NCBI GenBank assembly: GCA_016716705.1
Contig: JADJVF010000013.1
Coordinates: forward strand, 94,724 to 158,723
Length of the DNA stretch: 64,000 bases
Reading direction: 5' to 3'
Source of the DNA: Holophagales bacterium
GTDB lineage: Bacteria; Acidobacteriota; Thermoanaerobaculia; UBA5066
Positions 18,458 to 30,800 of the stretch are shown here, piece by piece. The notes beneath the pieces were generated by a model, which was not told the origin of the DNA, searched no databases, and was given only the letters and a program-made list of their open reading frames with translations. The position numbers were made by a program, and so were the translations under genes. Each line of letters starts with the position of its first letter. Within the stretch, counting starts at the first letter, position 1.

Positions 18458-21400
18458 ATGACCCACGATCCCGCCCGGAACCTCCCGCCCATCGCCGTCG
18501 TCGGCGTGAGTGCCCTCTTCCCCGGCTCCACGGATGCCACCGGTTTCTGGAAGGACATCCTCGCCGGAACGGACCTGATCCGCGACGTCCCCCCGAGCCA
18601 CTGGCTCGTCGAGGACTACTTCGATCCCGACCCCTCCGCGCCGGACAAGACTTACGCAAAGCGGGGCGCGTTCCTCGACCCGGTCGACTTCGACGCCCTC
18701 GGCTGGGGCGTTCCCCCGTCGACGATCCCGGCGACGGACACGGCGCAGCTCCTCGCCCTCGTCGTCGCGCAGAAGGTCCTCCAGGACGCCCTTCGCGAGC
18801 AGTTCGAGACGGCGGACCGCTCCCGCGTCTCGGTGATCCTCGGCGTCACGAGCGCCCAGGAGCTCCTCTCCACGATGACGAGCCGGCTCCAGCGGCCGGT
18901 CTGGGTGAAGGCGCTCCGCGAGTCGGGCCTGCCCGAGGCCGAGGTGACGGCGATCTGTGACCGGATCGCGAACCACTACGTGCCGTGGCAGGAGTCGACC
19001 TTCCCGGGCCTCCTCGGGAACGTCGTCGCGGGGCGGATCGCGAACCGCCTGAACCTGGGCGGCACGAACTGCGTCACCGACGCGGCCTGCGCTTCGACTC
19101 TCAGCGCGCTCTCGATGGCCGTCGCCGAGCTGCAGCTGGGGCACAGCGACCTCGTCATCTCGGGCGGCGTCGACACGCTGAACGACATCTTCATGTTCAT
19201 GTGCTTCTCGAAGACGCCGGCGCTCTCGCCGACCGGCGACTGCCGGCCGTTCAGCGACAAGGCCGACGGCACGATGCTGGGCGAGGGGCTCGGGATGGTC
19301 GCCCTCAAGCGCCTCGCCGACGCCGAGCGCGACGGCGACCGGATCTACGCCGTGGTGCGCGGCGTTGGCTCCTCCTCGGACGGCCGCTCCAAGAGCGTCT
19401 ACGCGCCGGTGCCGGCGGGGCAGGCGAAGGCGCTCGACCGCGCCTACGAGCTGGCGGGGTACGGCCCCGGGACCGTCGAGCTGGTGGAAGCGCACGGGAC
19501 CGGGACGAAGGCCGGCGACGTCGCCGAGTTCGAAGGGCTCCGGATGGTCTTCGACGGCGCGGGGCGCGACGACCGCCAGTGGTGCGCGCTCGGCTCGGTG
19601 AAGAGCCAGATCGGCCACGCGAAGGCGGCGGCGGGCGCGGCGGGCCTCTTCAAGGCGATCATGGCGCTCCACCACGGCGTGCTTCCGCCGACGATCAAGG
19701 TCGACGCCCCGAACCCGAAGCTCGGCCTCGAAGAGAGCCCCTTCTACCTGAACACGAAGGCGCGGCCCTGGGTGCGCGATGCTCGTCACCCGCGCCGGGC
19801 CTCGGTGAGCGCGTTCGGCTTCGGCGGCTCCAACTTCCACGTGGCCCTCGAGGAGTACCAGGGACCGGCGCCCCGCGCACAGCGGCTCCGGACCCTCGCG
19901 AGGGAGCTGGTCGTCGTCTGCGGGGACGACCCGGCTCAGGTCGCGGCGAAGGCGCGGGAGCTCGCGCGACAGGCGACGGGGGCCGCGGGCACCGCTGGAA
20001 CAGCAGGGGCAGCGGAGGTCCGCCGGCTTGCGCGGCTCGCCCACGAGAGCCAGGAGTCCTATCGCCCAGAAGCGCCCGCGCGCCTCGCCGTTCTCGCCTC
20101 GGACGTGAAGAGCCTGGAGACGAAGCTCGTCGAGGCCGCGAAACGGATCGAAGCCGCGCCCGGCGAAGCCTTCGCGCTGCCGGACGGCTCCGCCTACGGG
20201 GTGGGACCGTGCGACGGCAAGCTCGCCTTCCTCTTCCCGGGGCAGGGGAGCCAGTACGTCGGGATGGGCGCCGGCCTCGCCATGGAGTTCCGCGCCGCGC
20301 TCGGGGTCTGGGACCGCGCGGCGAACCTCGACCTCGAGCCGGGAGGCTCGCTTCACGACACGGTCTTCCCGCGGCCCGGGTTCGGCGAGGAGAAGCAGAA
20401 GAGCGACCTCGCGAGGCTCACGGCGACGCATTGGGCGCAGCCGGCGATCGCCTGCGTCTCGCTGTCGCAGCTGGCGCTGCTGGAAGCGATCGGGATTCGG
20501 GCCGATCTGACCGGGGGGCACAGCCTCGGCGAGGTCGTGGCCCTTCGCGCGGCGGGCGTCCTTTCGAGCGACGCGGACCTCCTCACCGTGGCGCGGCGCC
20601 GGGGAGAGCTGATGGCCGAGGCGGCCGCGATTCCGGGCGCCATGACGGCCCTGAGCCTGCCGGTCGGAAAGGTTCGCGACCTCCTCGCCCGCCTCTCACC
20701 ACGCGTCGTCGTCGCCAACCACAACGGCCCGACGCAGGTCGTCGTCTCCGGGGCCACCGCCGACGTCGCCGACCTCGAGGCGAAGCTCTCCGCCGAGGGG
20801 ATCTCGTTCCAGCGGCTCCCCGTCGCCACCGCGTTCCATTCCGGGCTCGTCTCCGGTGCCTGCGAGCCGTTCGCCCGTTTCCTTTCGGACGTCCCGTTCG
20901 AGGCCCCGCGACTGCCCGTCTACTCGAACGCCCTCGCCGCCCCGCACGGCAGCGACCCCGACGTCCTGCGCTCCGCCCTCGCGAGCCAGATCGCGAGCGA
21001 GGTCCGCTTCGTCGAGATGGTCGAGGCGATGTACGCCGCCGGGGCCCGCACGTTCCTCGAGGTCGGCCCCGGCTCGGTCCTCACGGGACTGCTGGGACGC
21101 ATCCTCGACGGGCGGCCCCACCTCGCCGTGAATCTCGACCGGAAGGGGAGGGACGGCGTCGAGTCGCTCCAGCTCGCGCTGGCGCGGCTCGTGGCCGCGG
21201 GCGTGGAGATGTCGCCCGCGAAGCTCTTCTCCGATTCGCGCCTGCCGCAACAGGAAGCGGCATCTACGGCCTCGAAGCTCGCCGTCTCGATCAACGGCAG
21301 CAACCACGGAAAGCTCTATCCCCCGCCGGGCGGCGCCGCGTCGCTCCCCGCCCCGAATCCGCCGCGACCGGTGCCGCCCGTGCTGCAGGCCGCGCCCGCT

Positions 21401-24400
21401 CCGGCGATCCCCGCTGCCGCCGTCCCCCGGGAGGACCCGTTGAAGCACGAGACCGCGACGCCCGCCGCCCCGCCTCCGTCCCCGGCCGCCACTGCCCGTC
21501 CCGTGGTCCTGGCCGGTTCGCCCTCGGAGTGGGTCCTGGCCTTCCAGGAGACCCAGCGGCAGACCGCCGAGGCGCACGCCGTCTACCAGCGGGCGATGGC
21601 CGAGAGCCACTCCTCGTTCCTGCGCGTCGCGGAGTCGGGAATGCTCGGCCTCACCGCGATGGTGACGGGCCAGCCCCTGTCCGTTCCCGGGCCGCAGCTG
21701 GCAAGGGAGATCGCGCCGCGATATGCCCAGGAGCCGCCAGCGCCCGCGTGGGCCCCGGCTCCGGTCCAGGTGCAGTTTCCGGCTTTCGTGCCTGTCGCTG
21801 CCGCGGTCGAGGCGCCGAAGCCGTTTGCGGCGCCGTTCGTGCCGCCCGTCGCGTCATCGATCGTCGAGCAGCCCGTTCCCGCCGCGCAGTCCGTCGCGAC
21901 AGTCCCCGCTCCGGTCGCGAAGCGCACCGACAGCGACCTCCAGGCCCTGATGCTGTCCGTCGTGGCCGAGAAGACGGGCTACCCGGCCGACATGCTGAAC
22001 CTCGCGATGGACCTCGAGGGCGACCTCGGGATCGACTCGATCAAGAGGGTCGAGATTCTCTCGGCGGTGGCCGATCAGGCGCCGGAGCTGCGCTCGGTGG
22101 ACATGGGGCACATGGGGTCGCTGCGCACCCTCGGCGCCATCGTCGAGTACATGAAGAGCCTCGGCCCGCAGGACGCGGCGGATTTCGCGACGAGGCGGAC
22201 GGCCGTTTCCGACGTCGACCTGCAGGCGTTGATGCTGGCGGTCGTCGCGGAGAAGACGGGCTATCCGGCCGACATGCTCAACCTCGGGATGGACCTCGAG
22301 GGAGACCTCGGGATCGACTCGATCAAGCGGGTCGAGATCCTGTCGGCGGTGGCCGACCAGGCGCCGGAGCTGCGCTCGGTCGACATGGGGCACATGGGAT
22401 CGCTGCGCACCCTCGGCGCGATCGTCGAGTACATGAAGGGCCTCGGGCAGCCGGGGCTGGCCGCTGCCGCGGCGACGCCCGTTGCGGTCCCGGCCGCGTC
22501 CGCGCCCGGTGTCTTCGGCGGGCCTGGTCAATGTGGCGGAAGCGACGAAAGCCGCACCGCGTCTCGGCCGTTTCGTCCTGGAGAGGATCGCGGCCCCGAC
22601 CACCGGTCTCGCCCAGCCCGGGCTCCTGGGCGGCGGCGAGGTCTGGGTGACGGGCTCGGACGAGCTGAACGAGCCGCTGGCCGCCGAGCTGCGCGCCCGC
22701 GGCGTGAATGCGAAGGCCACCTCGAGCCTTCCCTCCGGAGCGACGGCCTGCATCTACCTCGGCGGCCTGCGGGACGTGGCGGACGTCGACGAGGCGATCG
22801 CCGTCAACCGCGAGGCGTTCGCCCTCGCGCGCACCCTGGCGGTCCGGCTCGAGAAGGAACGCGGCCTCTTCGTGACGGTGCAGGACACGGGCGCCGCCTT
22901 CGGAATGGCCCCGATGGACGCGCGCCGCGCGTGGCTCGCGGGCCTCCCGGCCCTCGTGAAGACCGCCGGCCAGGAGTGGCCGCACGCCTCCCTGAAGGCC
23001 ATCGACCTCGAACGGGGCGGCCGCGGGCCGGAAGCGCTCGCGAAGGCTCTGGCGACCGAGCTGCTCGAAGGGGGCGGCGAGGCGGAGGTGGCGCTCCCCG
23101 CCTCCGGAGGCCGGTTCACGCTGCGCAGCGTGGAGAGGTCCGTCGCGAAGGGAGAGCCGGTGATCGTTCGCGGGGACGTCGTCGTCGTCTCGGGCGGCGC
23201 CCGGGGCGTCACGGCGGCCTGCATCGAGGAGTGGGCGCGCGAGAGCCGCGCGCGGTTCGTCCTCCTCGGCCGGACGCCCCTCGCGCCGGAGCCCGCCTGC
23301 TGCGCGGGCGTCGCGGACGAGCCGGGCCTGAAGAAGGCGCTCCTCGCCGAGGCCCGGAGCCAGGGTCAGAGCCCCGCTCCGGCCGAGCTGGGGGCCCGGG
23401 TCCACGAGGTGCTCTCCAATCGCGAGATCCGCCGGACCCTCGCGGCGATCCAGGCCGCGGGGGGCGAGGTGCGGTACGAGGCGGTGAGCGTCGAAGACGC
23501 CGGGGCGCTGGGCGGCGTCCTCGCCCGCGTTCGCTCCGAGTGGGGCCCCGTCGCCGGGCTGGTCCACGCCGCGGGCGTCCTGGCCGACCGGAGGATCTCC
23601 GAGAAGACGGACGAACAGTTCGACCGCGTCTTCGACACGAAGGTGAAGGGGCTTCTCGCGCTCCTCGCCGCGACCGCGGACGACCCGCTGAAGCTCCTCT
23701 GCGTCTTCTCGTCGGTTTCGGCCCGCTGCGGCAACAACGGCCAGGCCGACTACGCCATGGCGAACGAGGTCCTCGCGAAGGTCGCCTGGGCCGAGTCCCG
23801 TCGCCGGCCGGAGATGCTCGTGAAGTCGTTCGGGTGGGGACCCTGGGAGGGCGGGATGGTGACGCCCCAGCTGAAGGCGCGGTTCGCGTCGCTCGGCGTC
23901 CCAATGATCCCGCTCGCCGTCGGGGCCCGCATGTTCGTCGACGAGGTCCGCGGCGCGCAGACCGCGGAAGTGGAGCTCGTCCTCGGGGGAGAACCGAAGG
24001 CGGAAGCGCTCCTCTTCGCGGGCGCCGAGGCCCGGGTCCAGGAGCTCGAGCTGAAGGTCCAGCGGGGGAGCCACGGCTACCTCGAAGGGCACGCGATCAA
24101 GGGAATTCCCGTCATCCCCGTCGTCCTCGCGGCCGAGTGGCTCTCGCGTGCGGCCCGCTCATTCCGGCCCGGCCTGGTCCTCGCCGCCCTGCACGACATC
24201 AAGGTCCTCAAGGGAATAAGGCTCGGAGGGTTCGACAACGGGGGCGACCGGTTCGTGATCGAGGCGCGTCCGATTCCGAGCAGCCGGGGCGCCCAGCTGC
24301 AGCTGGACGTCCGCGGCTCGGGCGGGACCCACCACTACAGCGCCCGGGCCGAGCTGCTCTCGGAGCTCGACGCCCAGGGCCCGGCGCTGCCCCAGCTCGA

Positions 24401-24839
24401 GCTCGGGGAGTGGTCCGGGGAGCCGATCTACGGCGACCTCCTGTTTCACCGCGGCGCCTTCGAGCTGATCGAGCAGGTCGACGGGATCTCCGACCACGGG
24501 GCCGGAGGACGCGTCCGGGGCGTCGAGCGCGCGGGCTGGCCGAACGGCTCGGCGAATCCCTGGCAGCTCGACGTGGCGGCTCTCGACGGAGGGCTGCAGG
24601 TCGCGGTCCTCTACGCGCAGCGGATGCTCGGGCGGGACAACCTGCCGACGACGATCGGAGAGCTGCGGCCGTACAGGTCGTCTCCCGCGCCGGGCGTCGT
24701 CAACGTGGCGGCCTACCGCCGCAAGGTGGGGAGCCACGGGGTCACGACCGACATCCACTTCACCGACGAGAAGGGCGTGCGGCTGGCGGCTCTCCTCGGA
24801 GTCGAGAACCACGCGTTGCCGGCCGGCAGCCAGGCCTGA
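18458..24839 (+). CDS. pfa2: Pfa2: PUFA/secondary-lipid synthase KS-AT-ACP-ACP-KR-DH, one frame break
   Basis: About 2,126 residues. Domains in order: ketosynthase with C211 (TDAACAST), H346 (EAHGTGTK) and H387 (KSQIGHAK); malonyl-type acyltransferase with S689 (GGHSLGE); a Pro/Ala linker; two tandem ACPs with phosphopantetheine serines S1194 and S1288 (DLGIDSIKRVEIL each); a ketoreductase from about 1570 (VVVSGGARGV, active Tyr in QADYAMANE); and a PKS-type dehydratase from about 1870 with HxxxGxxxxP (GHAIKGIPVIP). The frame changes once at about 22500-22525, in the linker after ACP2, by one extra base or two missing. Both halves are well conserved, so this is probably a consensus error. The stop is 4 bases before pfa3. 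The chain is built on the ACPs by the KS and the Pfa3 KS-CLF. Confidence 0.9.
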
Positions 24840-24843
24840 CCTC

Positions 24844-27800
24844 GTGGCCTTCGCCCCGATCGCCATCGTCGGGCGGTCCTGCGTCCTGCCGGGCGCCCTG
24901 GACCCGTCCGCGCTCTGGGAGCTCGTCGCCGCGGGGCGCGACCTCGTCGGCCCGGCCCCGCAAGGACGCTGGGGGCTCGACCCGGACCAGATCCTCCGTC
25001 CGTCCGGCCCGGCCCCGGACGGCTCCTGGTCCGACCGGGGCGGCTACGTTTCCGGGTTCGAGACGATCTGGGACCCGTCGGGGTTCGGGGTTGGCGAGAA
25101 GGAGCTCGAAGGGCTCGACCAACTGGTGTACTGGGTCCTCCACACGGCCCGGGAGGCGCTGAGAGACTCGGGGGACGAGAAGTCCGGGCTCGCGCACGCG
25201 ACCGCCACGGGCGCGGCCGCCCGGCCACGGACAGGGGCCGTCTTTGGCAACCTCGGTTTCCCTTCCGAGGGGATGGCCGCTTTCGCGCGGAGCGTCTGGA
25301 CCGGAAACGGCACCGGCGGAGGGGGTGCCGCCGTCGACCCGCGGAACCGGTTCATGAGCGGCGGGACCGCCGCTCTCCTGCGCCGCGCGCTGGGGCTGGG
25401 AGCGGGCGCCTTCTGCCTCGACGCCGCCTGCGCGAGCTCGCTCTACGCCATCAAGCTCGCCTGCGACCGCCTCCACGACGGCGAGGCCGACGTGATGCTC
25501 GCGGGCGCCGTGCAGCGCGCCGACGACCTCTTCCTGCACGTCGGGTTCACCGCTCTCGGCGCCCTGAGCCGGAGCGGCCGCTCGCGCCCCTTTCACAGGG
25601 GAGCCGACGGCCTCGTCCCCGCGGAGGGCGCCGCCTTCGTCGTCCTGAAGCGGCTCGGCGACGCCCGGCGGAACGGCGACACGATCCACGGCGTCATCCG
25701 GGGCGTGGGCCTGTCGAACGACGGGCGCGGCAAGGGGCTCCTCGCCCCGTCCGAGGAAGGGCAGGAGCGGGCCATTCGGGCCGCGTACGCGGAGGCGGGA
25801 TTCGGTCCGGAACGGGTCTCCCTGATCGAGGCGCACGCCACGGGGACGCCGATCGGAGATGGCGCGGAGATCCGCAGCACGGGCGCGGTCTTCGCGGGGC
25901 TCTCCGGCGTGCCGCTCGGGTCGCTCAAGTCGAACCTGGGGCACCTGATCACGGCCGCCGGCGTGGCCGGCCTCCTGAAGGTGCTCGGGGCGATGAAGGC
26001 AGGAATGCGGCCGCCCACGCTCCACGCGGGGGAACCGCTCGACGCGCTCGCAGGCTCGCCCTTCCGGCTCGTCGAACGGCTCGAGCCCTGGACGTGCGAA
26101 GGGCCGAGGGTCGCCGCGGTCTCGGCGTTCGGCTTCGGCGGGAACAACGCCCACCTGATCGTCTCGGAGGACGACCCGGAGCTGGAGCGAACGAGCGGTG
26201 CACGGGATGCGGCGACCTCGGCCGCGGCAGCCGCGGCAGCCGGGAGTTCGAAGCCTCCCGTCCTCGCCGTCGTCGGCCTCGGCTGCGCCGTGGCGAACGC
26301 CCCGAATCGTCCGCGATTCGCCGAGGTCCTCTTCTCGGACGCGAGCCTTCTCGACGCGCGAGGCGAAGGCCGCTTCGGTCCCGTCGAGCTCGACCTCGAG
26401 GGGCTTCGCTTTCCACCGAAGGACCTCGGCCAGACGCTGCCACAGCAGCTCGCCACGCTCCGGGCCGCCTGCGAGGCGCTCGCCGGGAGCAGTGCGCTCC
26501 CGCGCGAGCGGACCGGGATCTTCGTCGGAATGGAGCCCGACCCCGAGGTGGCCCGGTGGGGTGCGCGCTGGCGCCTGGCCCGCACGGCCCGCGAAGCCGG
26601 GGCCTCGACGGAGTGGCTGCAGGAAGCGCGCGACGCGGTCGTCCCCGTCCTCGAAGCGGCGTCCGTCGTCGGCACGATGCCGAACATCCCGGCGAACCGG
26701 CTCAGCTCCCAGCTCGACCTGGGGGGGCGCGCGTTCACGGTCCAGGCGGGAGAGGCGTCGGGAACGGTGGCCCTCTCTCTCGCGATGCGGGCCCTCTGCA
26801 GCGGCGAGCTGGACGCGGCGCTCGTCGGCGCCGTCGACCTCTCCTGCGAGAGCGTCCACAGGAGCGCGATCGAGGCCCTTGCCGGCGAGGGGACGGCAAG
26901 CCCGGCCGGAGACGCCGCGGTGGTCCTCGTCGTCAAGCGACTGGAGGATGCCGAGCGGGACGGCGACCGCGTCTACGCGCTGATCGAAGAGATCGAAGGG
27001 GCCAAGCAACGAGAAGAAGGTCACGAGATAGAGGCGCGAGGGGAGCCGGTAAAGCTTCTCGACCTCGTCGGCGAGACACCGGTGAGCCTCGTGTCGCGCT
27101 TCGGGCACTCCTACGCCGCGTCGGACCTCGTCCACGTCGCCGTCGCTGCCCTCAGCCTCCACCACCGCAGGCTTCCCGGGGGACGGCCCTGGCTGCCGTC
27201 CAGCCCCTCGGCCCGCGTGGCGCGCGTCGGGGTGGCGGGTGGCCCGCGGATCAAGCTAACGGAGGCCCAGGGTCACCCGCGCTGCGCCGAGGACGACGCC
27301 CCGCGGCTGCGCTGCTACTCCGGACCCGATCGCGCGGCTGTGATCGACGCGCTTCACAGCGGCCGCGAGGGCCTCGGCGAGGAAGATCCTGTCCGCCTGG
27401 TCCTCGTGGCGACGGAAGGCTCCTTCGAAAGCGTGCGGGTGCGGGCCCTGTCGCATCTCGAGACGGGCGCTCCCGCCGGTCCCGGAATCCACTTCCGCGA
27501 GCGGCCTGTGAACGGCGACGTCGCCTTCGTCTTTGCCGGCGCCGGCGCCGCCTATCGCGGCATGGGACGCGACCTCCTCGAGCGGCTCCCGGGGCTCGCA
27601 GTCTCCCTCGCTCGCCGCAGCCGCAGGCTCCCACGCGCGCTCGCCTGGTCCTTCGAAGACGACGCCCGCGAGCCGGCGGTCCTCGAGCAGCTCTGGGGGG
27701 CCTCGGCTCTCTGCCAGCTCCACGCCGAGCTGACGCGGGGGTTCCTGGGGCTCGAGCCCCACGCCTGGATGGGGTACTCCTCCGGCGAGACGAACGCCCT

Positions 27801-30800
27801 CCTGGCTTCGGGGACCTGGGCCGACGCCGACGCGCTCGTGGCGGAGAGCGAGAGCTCGGGGCTCTTCACGCGGGACCTCGGCGGGAGCTTCGCGGCGGTC
27901 GAACGCGCGTGGGGCGTTCCGGTCCGCTGGGCGTCCTGGACGGTCCTCGCTCCCGTCGCCGACGTGACGGCCGCCCTCGCGAGCGAGGAGCGGGTTCACC
28001 TCGCGATCGTCCACGGCGACGCGGACTGCGTCATCTCCGGAGACGAAGGCGGATGCGCCCGGGTCGTCGAGGCGCTGGGTAGAGGCCGATGCCTGCGCCT
28101 CGGCTACCCGCTCGCGGTCCACGTTCCCGAGCTCGACGCGGTTCGGGAGGAGTGGCTATCGCTGCACCGCCGGCCGACGACGCCGCCCCTCCGGCCGGGT
28201 CGCGGCCGCCCGCCCGCTTCTACACGAACGCCACGGCCGTCCGCTACGTGCCGACGTCCGAGAGCTGCGCGCAGGCGATCCTCGGCCAGGCGAACCGGAC
28301 GCTCGACCTGCGCCCGACCGTCCTCGCGGCCTGGGAGGACGGCGTCCGCGTCTTCGTCGAGCACGGGCCGCAGGCGGCGTGCGGCCGCTGGATCCGCGCG
28401 ATCCTCGGCGAGCGCGAGGCGCTCGTCGTCAGCCTCGACCGGAAGGGGCAGGGCCTCGAGGCGACCCTCGACGCCGTCGCGGCGCTCGTCGCCGCGGGCG
28501 TGCCGATGCGCGCCGGGGCTCTCGACGAGCTCGACGCCCTGCTGCGGGCGGAACGGCCCTCCCCTCGGAGCGGCCGGAGCCTCGCCTTCCCGGCGCACTT
28601 TCCCGAGGTGAAGCTCCTGCCCGTCCCTTTGCCGATCGTCGCGCCGGACCCGGCGGGCGCGCGCGTCATGGCCCCGGCTCCGGTCCTGCCGCCGGTCCTC
28701 GACGAAGACTGGAACGTCCGGTCGCGCGATCCCGTCGTGCCGATCGCTCCGCCCGCGCCTTCCGCACCGGTCGCGTCCCCCGTCCTTCAGGGCTTGCTCG
28801 ACCACGTCGCCCAGCTCTCGAGAATCCAGCAGGACTACGTTCTGGCGCAGCAGGCTCTGCACGAGCGGTTCCTCTCTGGGCGCGGCGCGGCGATGGAGAC
28901 GTTCCTCCACGCAGCGCGCCGTGCGGGAACGACGGAAAGTGTTCCGGCGTTCCCGGAGACCCCGATGATTTCGACGGCTCCGACGCCTGTCGAGAAACCT
29001 CATCGCAGCGGAGGTCCCGTCGGTCCCCGATTCGACCGCGGCCAGCTCGAGATCCACGCCGGAGGCCGGATCTCGGAGCTCTTCGGTCGGGATTTCGCGG
29101 CGCAGGACGGCTACGCACGCCAGGTCCGGATGCCGCTCCCTCCGCTCCTCCTCGCCGACCGGGTCGTCGGTCTCGCGGCCGAGCCGGCGAGCATGGGGAA
29201 GGGGACGATCTGGACCGAGACCGACGTGACGTGGGATTCCTGGTACCTGCACCAGGGCCACATGCCGGCGGGCGTGATGATCGAGGCGGGCCAGGCCGAC
29301 CTGATGCTCATCTCGTACCTCGGCGTCGACCTCCTGAACAGGGGAGAGCGGGTCTACCGGCTCCTCGGCTGCGAGCTGACGTATCACGGGGACCTGCCGC
29401 GCGCCGGGGACACGCTTCGTTTCGGCATCCACCTCGACGGCCACGCGGCGCAGGACGCCGTGAGGCTGATGTTCTTCCACTACGACTGCACGAACGGCGA
29501 CCGGCCGCAGCTGACGGTGCGCAAGGGCCAGGCGGGCTTCTTCACGGACGCGGAGCTCGCCGCCTCCGCCGGGTGCCTCTGGAGCCCCGAGACGCAGGCG
29601 ATCGTCCCCGAGCCGCGCCTCGCGCCGCCGGCCGTGGGCTGCGGGAAGAGCAGCTTCGACAGGGGAGACCTCGACGCGTTCGCCCGGGGCGACGCGTTTG
29701 CCTGCTTCGGCCCGGGATTCGAGAGGGCGCAGACGCACACGCGCAGCCCGCGCATCCAGGACGGGCGGATGCTCCTGCAGGATCGCGTCACCGACTTCGA
29801 CGTCGCGGGCGGACCGTGGGGCCGCGGCTACCTGCGCGCGGAGCTCGACGTCCGCCCGGACCTCTGGTTCTTCGACGGCCACTTCAAGAACGACCCGTGC
29901 ATGCCCGGGACCCTGATGTTCGAGGGGTGCCTGCAGGCGATGGCGTTCTACCTCGCGGCGCTCGGCTTCACACTGCCGCGGGACGGCTGGCGGTTCCGGC
30001 CCGTCTCCGACCTGCCGTACCAGCTCCAGTGCCGCGGCCAGGTCACCCCCTCGTCGCGCAGGCTCGTCACGGAGGTGTTCGTCGAGGAGGTCGTCGACGG
30101 CCCGGTCCCCACGCTCTTCGCCGACCTCCTCTGCACGGTCGACGGCCTGAAGGCGTTCCACGCGCGGCGCGTCGCGCTCGAGCTCGTCCCCGACTGGCCT
30201 CTCGAGGCGATGCCGGCGCTTCTCGCCGAGGCCGCTGCCGACACGCGGCCGGCGGCGGAGTCCGACGGCTTCCGCTTCGACCAGGCGAGCCTCCTGGCCT
30301 GCGCGTGGGGGAAGCCCTCGAAGGCCTTCGGGCCGATCTATACCCGCTTCGACGGGCCGGGGCGCGTCGCCCGGCTGCCGGGGCCGCCCTATCTCTTCAT
30401 GAGCCGCGTGACGGAAGTGGACGGCCCGATCGGAGTGATGAAGCCCGGGGCGTCGGTCACCGTCGAGTACGACGTGCCGCCCGACGCCTGGTACTTCGGC
30501 GAGAACGGCTGCCGGACGATGCCGTTCGCGGTCCTCCTCGAGGCGGTGCTGCAGCCGTGCGGCTGGCTCTCGAGCTACGTCGGTTCGGCGCTCAGCGTCG
30601 ACGAGGAGCTCGGCTTCCGCAACCTCGACGGGACGGGGACGCTCCTCGGCGAGGTCTTCCCAGACACCGGCACGCTCACGACGCGCGTGAAGCTGAACAC
30701 CGTCTCGGCCACCGGGACGATGATCATCGAGTCGTTCGAGGTGACCTGCTTCGCGGATGAGAGGCCGGTCTACGAGATGAAGACCGTCTTCGGCTTCTTC

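Noticed and set aside
24844..25162. Continuation of the first pfa2 frame to a stop at 25162, giving a single 2,234-codon open frame
   Set aside because: After about 22525 this frame codes Arg/Pro/Gly-rich nonsense, while another frame carries the clear KR and DH domains. It is a shadow.
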